This document shows, piece by piece, positions 1 to 5,100 of a stretch of 5,100 bases of DNA. How positions within the stretch are numbered: the stretch's first letter is position 1; each line of letters opens with the position of its first letter. The notes under the pieces were generated by a model. It searched no databases. It worked only from the letters and a program-made list of their open reading frames with translations, and had not been told where the DNA came from. The stretch is from L227-5C sp038209275 (lineage in GTDB: Bacteria > Chloroflexota > Chloroflexia > Chloroheliales > Chloroheliaceae). Location: positions 1 to 5,100 of the forward strand of contig JBBQXW010000432.1 in NCBI GenBank assembly GCA_038209275.1, given 5' to 3'. The position numbers were made by a program, and so were the translations under genes.

Positions 1-219
1 AGCACCAATATTTTCCAGCCCTTCATCGCTACTCCCGGTACAGGTCAGGCCGAAATCCAACTGACCGTAAACGACACAAACGGCCTATTGATACGCCGCG
101 AAGTAAATTTCACTCTGAACGGGTCAGGCGGTGCTGTCACCTACAAAGCAATCTACGATTACAGCGATTTGAACACAACGGGCATCAGCGTCACGCCGCC
201 CCCAAATTTGCCGAAGTAA
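1..219 (+). CDS. C-terminal end of an unrecognised, probably exported protein (5' partial)
   Basis: Frame 1 is open from the first base to the TAA at 217-219, giving 72 residues that begin STNIFQPF and end in PPPNLPK. The start lies outside the window. The stretch alternates hydrophobic and polar residues (AEIQLTVNDT, LLIRREVNFTL), as expected for beta-strands, is rich in Thr, Asn and Gly, has no Cys, and ends in a proline-rich tail. That pattern suits the terminal strands of an immunoglobulin-like or other beta-sandwich domain of a secreted or surface protein, but I recognise no family and see no sorting motif. A repeat element begins about 11 bases after the stop, and no classical terminator was seen. 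The coding call rests on the open frame and protein-like composition; the function is unknown. Confidence 0.7.
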   Translation, partial: STNIFQPFIATPGTGQAEIQLTVNDTNGLLIRREVNFTLNGSGGAVTYKAIYDYSDLNTTGISVTPPPNLPK

Positions 220-230
220 AGAAATAAATT

Positions 231-317
231 TTCACCACAGAGGACGCAGAGGACACAGAGGGTTTTTAAATTCAGGAACACAGATGAACACCGATTAGCA
301 CAGATGGACACAGATGG
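231..317 (+). repeat. Bipartite short-period repeat, copy 1 (box A then box B)
   Basis: Two adjoining blocks of degenerate tandem repeats. Box A (231-262) starts TTCACCACAG and continues as a 9-base period: CAGAGGACG at 238, CAGAGGACA at 247, CAGAGGG at 256. Box B (274-317) has a short AGGA lead, then four consecutive 10-base units at 278, 288, 298 and 308 of consensus ACACAGATGG. The same two blocks recur in this window on the minus strand at 1492-1566, and partly at 1344-1406, so this is a dispersed family rather than a local accident. There is no open reading frame in it. I know similar sequences as dispersed intergenic repeats in environmental bacteria; how they move or what they do is not something I can name. 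Confidence 0.85.
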
Positions 318-334
318 TTTTGAGGTTTTATATT
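305..334 (+). promoter_or_regulatory. Candidate sigma-70-type promoter for the phosphotransferase gene, -35 inside the repeat
   Basis: TGGACA at 305-310 matches the -35 consensus at 5 of 6 bases. It is followed 18 bases later by TATATT at 329-334, a 5 of 6 match to the -10 box. The -35 lies in the last units of repeat box B, the -10 in the AT-rich unique sequence after it. Transcription would start near 341, so the inverted repeat at 354-414 would be in the leader RNA. This rests on motif matching only. Confidence 0.35.
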
Positions 335-353
335 AAATCCTGGTAGTTCTTAG

Positions 354-414
354 GGGCTAATTGCATTCGCCCTTCGGAAGAGCATCTGGTCAAAAGGGCG
401 AACGCAATTAGCCC
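354..414. repeat. Nested inverted repeat upstream of the phosphotransferase gene
   Basis: Arms at 354-374 and 394-414 (21 bases each, 20 complementary) enclose a 19-base loop. The single mismatch is A364 opposite C404. Each arm is also an imperfect palindrome: the left one, GGGCTAATTGCATTCGCCC, folds as GGGC-AAT / ATT-GCCC around TGC. The DNA or RNA could therefore form one long hairpin or two small ones. It lies 32 bases before the ATG of the kinase gene. No T-run follows it, so it does not look like an intrinsic terminator. It resembles intergenic palindromic repeats related to GGGCGAATTGCATTCGCCC that I recall from several environmental phyla. It may be a non-autonomous mobile element or a leader structure. 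Confidence 0.8.
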
Positions 415-434
415 GTACCTGAATTAGATTTGAT

Positions 435-442
435 AGGTAGAG
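435..442 (+). promoter_or_regulatory. Ribosome binding site that decides the kinase start
   Basis: AGGTAGAG lies just before the ATG at 447, with its AGG core 9 bases upstream. A TTG directly before this ATG (444) could extend the protein by one residue, but the spacing favours the ATG. Confidence 0.5.
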
Positions 443-446
443 ATTG

Positions 447-1358
447 ATGGCAGCAACTAAATCATTAAAAAAATATCGGGCGGCGATTGAGGAAAAGTTT
501 CCGCAGCTTAAAATAAAGACGCTGGCCTATCACGCGGAAGGCTGGGACAGCGTGGCCTGCCGGGTAAACGAGAAGTTGCTGTTTCGCTTTCCGAAACGGG
601 CTGAGGTGGAGTGGCATTTGCTCAAAGAAATGCGGTTGCTGCCCGAACTCGCGCCCCGTTTGCCCCTGGCGATACCGCGCTTTGATTATATGGCTCAGGA
701 AGCGGCTAAAACCTTTCCGTTTGCCTTCGCAGGGTACGAAATGATTGAGGGGCGGCAATTTGAGCATTGCCGCTACGATGTAAGGGAAGCGGAGTGGTGG
801 CGGCCCGACGTGGGCGCGTTTTTGGCGGCGCTGCACGCTTTCCCGGTGGAGCGGGCGCGGGAACTGGGCGTGCGCGATTACCGCATCACCAAAATGGAAG
901 GCACGCCGGGCGGTTGGCGAGCCATGCTGGAAGATTTTTATAATGATGTCCAAAAAAATGTTTTTCCGTTACTGCCGGAAGAGCGGCGCGAGGTAGTCGC
1001 CGAGGGTTTCGAGGATTTTCTGGAAAACGAACGCTTCTTTGAGTTCAAGCCGAGCCTGATTCACGGCGATTTGTCGGGCGAACACGTTTTGCTGGACTTA
1101 GAAAATCAGCGCGTGACCGGGATTATTGATTTTGGCGATAGCGGCATCGGCGACCCGGCCTTCGATGTCTGGGACAAAGTTTTGCCCTACTACCCCGGCA
1201 CGGTAGATAATACCTGGCAGCAGCGCCGCGAATTTTACGGACGGCTCGGCTCACTCCACTCAATTGTCTTTGGCGTGGAATACAACGACACAGGATTAGT
1301 ACACTACGGCCTGCATAAAATCGAAGACGAATGGTTCGGAGGAAGGAACACAGATTAA
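447..1358 (+). CDS. Aminoglycoside phosphotransferase (APH) family kinase
   Basis: This 303-residue protein has the layout and usual length of the APH/choline-kinase fold, close in style to APH(2'')-like enzymes. The N-lobe shows AEGWDS at 30-35 (nucleotide-binding loop) and LLFRFPKR at 44-51, the last carrying the likely ATP-contacting Lys50. GYEMIEGRQF at 96-105 fits the hinge. The C-lobe has the Brenner motif HGDLSGEHVL at 206-215, with D208 as expected catalytic base, and IIDFGDSGIGDP at 226-237, with D228 as expected magnesium ligand. Residue 213 is His where textbook APH enzymes have Asn; several environmental relatives read this way, so activity is still likely. The family moves phosphate from ATP or GTP to a hydroxyl of an aminoglycoside or another small metabolite in the cytoplasm; the substrate cannot be read here. 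The last residues (RNTD) and the stop fall inside repeat sequence. The gene stands alone between two repeat clusters, with its own candidate promoter. Confidence 0.9.
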   Translation: MAATKSLKKYRAAIEEKFPQLKIKTLAYHAEGWDSVACRVNEKLLFRFPKRAEVEWHLLKEMRLLPELAPRLPLAIPRFDYMAQEAAKTFPFAFAGYEMIEGRQFEHCRYDVREAEWWRPDVGAFLAALHAFPVERARELGVRDYRITKMEGTPGGWRAMLEDFYNDVQKNVFPLLPEERREVVAEGFEDFLENERFFEFKPSLIHGDLSGEHVLLDLENQRVTGIIDFGDSGIGDPAFDVWDKVLPYYPGTVDNTWQQRREFYGRLGSLHSIVFGVEYNDTGLVHYGLHKIEDEWFGGRNTD

Positions 1359-1406
1359 CACTGAGAAACTTTAAATTTTCACCACAGAGACACGGAGACA
1401 CAGAGA
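1344..1406 (+). repeat. Bipartite repeat, partial copy in order box B then box A, overlapping the kinase stop codon
   Basis: The block at 1344-1364 starts AGGAACACAGAT and matches 274-294 of copy 1 at 19 of 21 positions, so this is box B cut to about two units. Box A follows at 1379-1406 with an 8-base period (GAGACACG, GAGACACA). The order is swapped relative to copy 1. The kinase stop codon (TAA at 1356-1358) and its last four sense codons lie in this copy. Confidence 0.8.
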
Positions 1407-1451
1407 GAATTAAAAATTGAGTTTATCTCCGTGTCTCCGTGTCTCTGTGGT
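1381..1451. repeat. Long inverted repeat formed by two head-on box A copies
   Basis: The 26-base arms 1381-1406 and 1426-1451 are complementary at 25 positions, with one mismatch (A1402 opposite C1430). They surround a 19-base AT-rich loop. The arms start with ACCACAGAGACACGG and end with its complement CCGTGTCTCTGTGGT. Transcripts of the kinase gene would form a strong hairpin 23 bases after the stop codon, which could protect the 3' end or slow polymerase. It lacks the T-run of a normal intrinsic terminator. Confidence 0.85.
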
Positions 1452-1491
1452 AAACTTCTCACTCGCTCCGACCAATCGCGAAAATTATAAA

Positions 1492-1566
1492 ATCTCTGTG
1501 TCCATCTGTGGTTCTGTGTGTTCATCTGTGTTTCTTCCTGCTTCTCCGTGTCTCCGTGGTGAATTT
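1492..1566 (-). repeat. Bipartite repeat, copy 2 (minus strand, box A then box B)
   Basis: Read on the minus strand, box A (1566 down to 1543, starting AAATTCACCACGGAG) is followed by box B (1531 down to 1492). Box B is four consecutive 10-base units: ACACAGATGA, ACACACAGAA, CCACAGATGG and ACACAGAGAT. The order and spacing match copy 1 at 231-317, but the orientation is opposite. The two full copies therefore form a long-range inverted pair around the kinase gene. Confidence 0.85.
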
Positions 1567-1574
1567 CCCCTTGT

Positions 1575-1604
1575 GTAACAGATATGTAAAGTTTGTGGTA
1601 AAAT
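1575..1604 (+). promoter_or_regulatory. Weak candidate promoter for the 1679 gene
   Basis: GTAACA at 1575-1580 matches the -35 consensus at 4 of 6 bases. TAAAAT at 1599-1604 is a 5 of 6 match to the -10 consensus, with 18 bases between. It lies in AT-rich unique sequence just after repeat copy 2 and 75 bases before the next start codon. The leader has AGAGGA at 1655-1660 and CAGG at 1664-1667, neither at ideal distance from the ATG. Confidence 0.25.
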
Positions 1605-1678
1605 AAATCGCACTGACACAAAGAAGTGCTGAGTAAATTATTAGGAAAGTAGACAGAGGAAAACAGGTCAGCGACAAT

Positions 1679-2821
1679 ATGACCAATCCAACTTCAAACC
1701 GCAAAGGCGGGAGTGATGGCACGGCGGGCGGCGGCAGCAAGACTTTTCAGCCGGAACGCTATCTGGAGCAACGCGACGGGGCAGCCTGGTTGCCGCTAAA
1801 ATGGCGGCTGGCCTGGTTGCGCTTCGACCAGCCACAAGCTTCAATTGTGACCAAACTGGTCAAGCACAAGGACGGCGTAGCGATTTTTCGGGCCGAAGTA
1901 AAACTACCCGATGGCGCAATCGCAACCGGCTGGGGGTCGCGCCGCGACCCGTATGCGACGGACGGTGCAAGCAACGATTTAGGCTTGAACTATATTACCG
2001 AAGCCGAGAACCAGGCACTAGAACGGGCGCTGGCACTTTTGGGCTACGGTATGGAATACGCCACCGATTTCGACAAGCCAAAGGATGGCGACTCGATTCC
2101 GTTGCGCTACGATGCAGAAAACGAAGATGAGGATGAAACCGCCAGCATCGAAGTACCCATGAACGACATCGTGGGCGACGAAGAAGCCGAAGAAATAGGT
2201 GGCACGGTTAATTTGCCCGCTCGATTGTCGGTACAGGTAGCAAACGGTAAAGACGAACCAGTAGAAGCCGAAAACGATTCACAAGAAGAAGATGAGAATG
2301 CGGACGAAGAAGACCACGAAGATGAGGATGAAGCGGAAGCGCCGATAGAAGAAAAAGAAACCGTCAGGCCCAATTTGCGGCCCATCGGCCCGGACGAACC
2401 GACTCCGCTTCGGGCGGTCTTTGAAGAACCGGCCCGGTTTAATGCCGAGCCGACTCCGTTGCGGCCCAGTCGTCAATCTAGCACGGTGGCAAATCCGCCC
2501 ACGCCGATTACGGCCCATCCAGCAGCAACTCGACGACCCGGCCCGACTTCGCCCGAACCCGTCGCCACTCCGCCCGTCCCGCCCACGCCAATTACTAACG
2601 TGGCGGTTGAAGAACGTTTGAAAGGTATCAGCGATAGTCAGCTAGTGCTGGCGATTAAACAAATTTTCCACGAGGCGCGCCGTCTGCATAATCTAAGCGA
2701 AGATGCGGTAGACCGCAGCAGCTTGAAACGCTATGGTGTCCCGGTAAACGGCCTGAACATTGACCAGGCCGAAGAATACCTGGAACGCATCAAGACTGCG
2801 CCGCGCACGCCGAGGAAATAA
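1679..2821 (+). CDS. Uncharacterised three-part protein: conserved-looking N-terminal domain, acidic/proline-rich linker, small helical C-terminal domain
   Basis: This 380-residue protein starts at the first ATG after an in-frame stop at 1634-1636. After a Gly/Ser-rich start, residues 24-130 form a compact domain: PERYLEQRDGAAWLPLKWRL, then strands VAIFRAEVKL and AIATGWGSR, then a helix EAENQALERALALLGYG (108-124). This resembles, from memory, hypothetical proteins of Chloroflexota and relatives with the form 'YL.VKWRL.WFR..HP' and 'EKAETGAIGRALAL.GYG'. Their A-x-x-x-A-L-x-R-A-L helix recalls Rad52-type single-strand annealing proteins; that link is inference. Residues 146-226 are strongly acidic (runs of Glu and Asp) and 230-305 are rich in Pro, Thr and Arg with repeated EPTPLR and PPTPIT; both look disordered. 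Residues 309-374 are mostly helical and contain SLKRYGVPVNGLNIDQAEEYLERI. There is no signal peptide or membrane segment, so it is cytoplasmic. Its stop is 9 bases before the transglycosylase ATG. Confidence 0.85.
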   Translation: MTNPTSNRKGGSDGTAGGGSKTFQPERYLEQRDGAAWLPLKWRLAWLRFDQPQASIVTKLVKHKDGVAIFRAEVKLPDGAIATGWGSRRDPYATDGASNDLGLNYITEAENQALERALALLGYGMEYATDFDKPKDGDSIPLRYDAENEDEDETASIEVPMNDIVGDEEAEEIGGTVNLPARLSVQVANGKDEPVEAENDSQEEDENADEEDHEDEDEAEAPIEEKETVRPNLRPIGPDEPTPLRAVFEEPARFNAEPTPLRPSRQSSTVANPPTPITAHPAATRRPGPTSPEPVATPPVPPTPITNVAVEERLKGISDSQLVLAIKQIFHEARRLHNLSEDAVDRSSLKRYGVPVNGLNIDQAEEYLERIKTAPRTPRK

Positions 2822-2825
2822 AAGG
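2812..2825 (+). promoter_or_regulatory. Ribosome binding site overlapping the upstream stop codon
   Basis: GAGGA (2812-2816) lies within the last codons of the 1679 gene. AAAGG (2821-2825) overlaps the final base of its TAA and stands 5 bases before the ATG at 2831. Initiation signals embedded in the preceding gene suggest coupled translation and one transcript. Confidence 0.6.
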
Positions 2826-2830
2826 TATCT

Positions 2831-5100
2831 ATGCAAAATTTGAAACGGCGCTGGAATAATTTTAGCTCCGCTTCGCGGTTATTGGTTATAATAGCTGGTT
2901 TTTCAATCCTGGCGCTGGTTAGTCTGGTACTGTTTTTAACCCAAAACCAGCCTGTCACGGATAAACCAGCCGAAGAATCTAATACCTCTAATCCTGCTTC
3001 GCCCTCGCCCCCTCCTACTATCAGCAATTTTAATTATGCCGCCGAGCCAGATGCCAGTCCCAGCCCCGTCCCTAAAAACGAGGCGGCCCGTTTGCTGACG
3101 CTGGCTAACCGTTATCTTGCCGATGGCGAGGCGGTAGACGCGGCGGCCCAATATCGCCTTATTTTGACTTCTTATCCGAAAAGTCCCGAAGTGGCGGAAG
3201 CTGCTTTTGGACTGGCTCAATCCAGTGTGGCGCGTGAGCGCTGGCAGGAAGCCAACGAGCTTTTCAAGAAATTTCTGGTGGACTATCCGAAGGACAATCA
3301 TCGGCGGTTGGCACTGTATGGGCTGGCGGATGTACAAAAAGCGCTGGGCAATTGGAATGAAGCGATTGACTATTACCAGCAATATTTGCAGGATAAAGAC
3401 GGCAAACTCCTGGAAGGATACGCCCTGTTTGATATTGCCGAGGCGCTGAATAATACTACTAAAAAAGAGCAAGCCATCGAATACTACAAAAAGGCGGGCC
3501 TTAGTACCAACGGCTCGAACCAGTTGCGTGTGATTGCGTTGGAACGGGTAGGCGATTATTATGCTGCGGCCAATAACGCCGGGGCAGCGCTGGAATGGTA
3601 CAACCGCATTCTGGAAATTGCCAAAATGCCGGAATATCGGGCCGGGATTATGCTCAAAATGGCAAAGGTTTATAATGCCAACAAGCAAACCAACCAGGCT
3701 AACACGCTTTACAACGTAATTGCCGACCAATATCTCGAAACGACGGCTGGCCTGAGCGCGGTACGAGCCTTGATTACGGCTAACCCAACCGTCACCAGCG
3801 ATTTTCATAAAGGCTACGAAGCTTATCGCTCAAGCAATTGGAGCGAGGCAATCAGCGCCTTTAGCAAAATGCTGGGCCGGGCCGATGATAAAGTTGGGCC
3901 AACCGAAACGCCCGCCCTGCCCGCCAATCTAGCTAAAGCCGAGCAGGAAAAGCTGGCGCGGGTCTGGTACTGGCTAGGGCGCTCCTATGAGCAGAAGGGC
4001 GACCCGACCCGCGCCGCCAATGAATATCGCGAATTGCAAATTCGGTTGCCCCAAACTGACATGGCGCAGGAAGCGCTCTGGCGCGTGGCGGTAATTTTGC
4101 GGAACGCCGGACAGAACGACGCGGCGATGGCGCAGTACAAATATATTTACACCACCTATCCGGCGGGACGCTACGCCGAGCAAGCCATCTATAATCAAGC
4201 CGATATAGTGCTGACCCGCAACGGGCCAGAGGCGGCGCTTCCGTTAATAAATGCGTTTGCCACTAACGAGAAATATCTGGCAAGCGAATTAAAAAACGAA
4301 CTGCTTTACGATTTGTACCGCGCTTTCGAGGCGAAGGGCAATAAAGAAGCCGCCCGTACCGCCCTGCAAAAAGCCGCTACCAGCACCAGCGCCGATTATT
4401 ACGCCATCCGTGCCACCGATATATTAGCTGGACTGAATCCGTTGAATTTGCCGCGCTCGAACCCGATTTCGCATCCGGCGGTCTACGACCCGGTGCGCTT
4501 TATGGCCGATGCCGAGAAAGACCGCAAAGCGATGGAAAGCTGGCTGCTGACCTGGGCCAACACTACACCAGTTCAGGGAACGCCGATACAGGCACAAGGG
4601 CAACCACAAGTGACGCTTTCTACAAAAGTACAAGGTAGCGCCACTACCAATACTAATAACGCTGCCAATGCGATTGAGATAGCGCGTCAGAATTTGCGGA
4701 ACGACGCGGGGCTAAAGCGCTTGGCGGAGTTGCAACGGCTAAGTCGGCGCGCCCAGGTCGAGCGCGAGGCTAAAGAGGGGCTGGAACGCTACCAGGGCAA
4801 ACCGATTGAGCTTTATTTGTTGGCGCTAAATTTGAACGAGCAAAGCCAGTATTATAACTCGATTATCGCCGCTCAGGATTTGCTGGCACTGTACCGCGAC
4901 AAAAAAGTCGGGGCAGGACTGCGGGCCACCCCGATGCTGCTGCAAAAGCTGATTTATCCGCTCGATTATCAAAATCTGGTGCTGGAACAGACCCGCAAAA
5001 ACGAGGTTGACCCGCTCCTGTTCCTGGCCCTTATCAAGCAAGAGAGCGCCTTTAAAAGTGATGCTGTCAGCAGCGTCGGGGCGCGAGGACTGACCCAGGT
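2831..5100 (+). CDS. Membrane-anchored TPR-rich soluble-lytic-transglycosylase (Slt) type murein hydrolase (3' partial)
   Basis: The frame is open from the ATG at 2831 to the window end (756 codons plus two bases). A basic start (MQNLKRRW) and hydrophobic segment 17-37 without an obvious cleavage site or lipobox suggest an N-terminal anchor. A Ser/Pro-rich tether (40-80) follows. From about 83 to 450 come helix pairs of TPR type, for example YLADGEAVDAAAQYRLIL and LGNWNEAIDYYQQYL, with LARVWYWLGRSYEQKGDPTRA near 376. DYYAIRA at 522 matches the Slt helical-ring signature. Residues about 577-615 form a Thr/Gln/Asn-rich low-complexity insert. The C-terminal SLT domain starts with DPLLFLALIKQES and continues to VGARGLTQ at the edge; Glu738 of QES is the expected catalytic acid. 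Such enzymes cut the MurNAc-GlcNAc bond of peptidoglycan outside the cytoplasmic membrane, giving 1,6-anhydro products. Slt70 of E. coli has about 645 residues, so this one is clearly longer. It probably shares a transcript with the preceding gene. Confidence 0.9.
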   Translation, partial: MQNLKRRWNNFSSASRLLVIIAGFSILALVSLVLFLTQNQPVTDKPAEESNTSNPASPSPPPTISNFNYAAEPDASPSPVPKNEAARLLTLANRYLADGEAVDAAAQYRLILTSYPKSPEVAEAAFGLAQSSVARERWQEANELFKKFLVDYPKDNHRRLALYGLADVQKALGNWNEAIDYYQQYLQDKDGKLLEGYALFDIAEALNNTTKKEQAIEYYKKAGLSTNGSNQLRVIALERVGDYYAAANNAGAALEWYNRILEIAKMPEYRAGIMLKMAKVYNANKQTNQANTLYNVIADQYLETTAGLSAVRALITANPTVTSDFHKGYEAYRSSNWSEAISAFSKMLGRADDKVGPTETPALPANLAKAEQEKLARVWYWLGRSYEQKGDPTRAANEYRELQIRLPQTDMAQEALWRVAVILRNAGQNDAAMAQYKYIYTTYPAGRYAEQAIYNQADIVLTRNGPEAALPLINAFATNEKYLASELKNELLYDLYRAFEAKGNKEAARTALQKAATSTSADYYAIRATDILAGLNPLNLPRSNPISHPAVYDPVRFMADAEKDRKAMESWLLTWANTTPVQGTPIQAQGQPQVTLSTKVQGSATTNTNNAANAIEIARQNLRNDAGLKRLAELQRLSRRAQVEREAKEGLERYQGKPIELYLLALNLNEQSQYYNSIIAAQDLLALYRDKKVGAGLRATPMLLQKLIYPLDYQNLVLEQTRKNEVDPLLFLALIKQESAFKSDAVSSVGARGLTQ

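Larger units (their letters stand above)
1359..1678. other. 320-base gene-free gap made largely of inverted and direct repeats
   Basis: No convincing gene lies here; short open frames on the minus strand are translations of the repeats themselves. In order the gap holds the rest of box B (+), box A (+) to 1406, a 19-base AT-rich loop, box A (-) at 1426-1453, about 38 bases of unique sequence (1454-1491), box B (-) at 1492-1531, box A (-) at 1543-1566, and then an AT-rich unique stretch to 1678 that includes the presumed promoter and leader of the next gene. No tRNA, transposase remnant or target-site duplication was recognised. Confidence 0.75.

Noticed and set aside
231..317. CRISPR-like array of short repeats
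   Set aside because: Units are only 8-10 bases, degenerate and directly adjoining, with no unique spacers of constant length and no cas genes nearby.
444..446. TTG start for the kinase, one codon before the ATG
   Set aside because: The ATG at 447 is directly adjacent, better spaced from the AGG at 435, and the usual choice.
220..446. Insertion sequence or transposon end
   Set aside because: No transposase fragment or recognisable target-site duplication was seen beside the repeats, so a named mobile element cannot be supported.
465..953. Minus-strand open frame of 162 codons
   Set aside because: It lies opposite the APH-family kinase, whose motifs settle the coding strand; its translation has no domain-like pattern.
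1381..1451. Intrinsic terminator after the kinase gene
   Set aside because: The stem is strong, but the bases after it (TAAACTTCTC) have no T-run. It is made of dispersed repeat sequence, so it is reported as a repeat only.
1379..1740. Minus-strand small open frames with HHGDTEKQEE- and ETRRSRKK-like translations
   Set aside because: These are translations of the nucleotide repeat. Such peptides are commonly mis-annotated as small proteins wherever the repeat occurs.
2107..2385. Minus-strand Ser-rich open frame
   Set aside because: The serine runs are simply the complement of the Glu/Asp codons in the acidic linker of the + strand gene.
2936..3808. Long minus-strand open frame of 290 codons
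   Set aside because: It lies wholly opposite the transglycosylase frame, which has clear TPR and SLT motifs. Its translation is Arg/Phe/Ile-rich without recognisable domains, and it has no clear ribosome binding site.

Overview
The window is a stretch of bacterial chromosome with all recognisable genes on the + strand: a gene tail, three further genes (the last cut by the window edge), and two repeat-rich gaps. The base composition is mixed, with GC-rich coding sequence and AT-richer spacers. The host cannot be named from sequence alone. The short 'CACCACAGAGACACGG / ACACAGATGG' repeats are of a kind I associate with large-genome environmental bacteria (Chloroflexota, Acidobacteriota, Cyanobacteria, Planctomycetota). 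The N-terminal domain of the 380-residue protein resembles, from memory, uncharacterised proteins of Chloroflexota and relatives. A Chloroflexota-like host is my best guess, held weakly.

Layout. 1-219: last 72 codons of an unrecognised, strand-rich, probably exported protein. 220-446: a spacer with a bipartite direct-repeat element (231-317), a candidate promoter partly built from that repeat (305-334) and a nested inverted repeat (354-414). 447-1358: an aminoglycoside-phosphotransferase-fold kinase whose last codons and stop lie in another repeat copy. 1359-1678: a 320-base gene-free gap filled by more copies of the repeat in both orientations, including a long hairpin (1381-1451), followed by a weak promoter candidate. 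1679-2821: a three-part protein with a conserved-looking N-terminal domain, a very acidic then proline-rich linker, and a small helical C-terminal domain. 2831 to the window end: a large membrane-anchored, TPR-rich lytic transglycosylase, cut just after its catalytic Glu motif.

How the genes relate. The 1679 gene and the transglycosylase gene are 9 bases apart and probably form one transcript. A possible DNA-binding or recombination-like protein beside a cell-wall enzyme is not an obvious pathway pairing. The kinase gene looks like an independent unit, set off on both sides by repeats. No CRISPR array, tRNA, rRNA, transposase or complete insertion sequence was seen. The points most worth checking are the repeat architecture around the kinase gene and the identity of the 380-residue protein.
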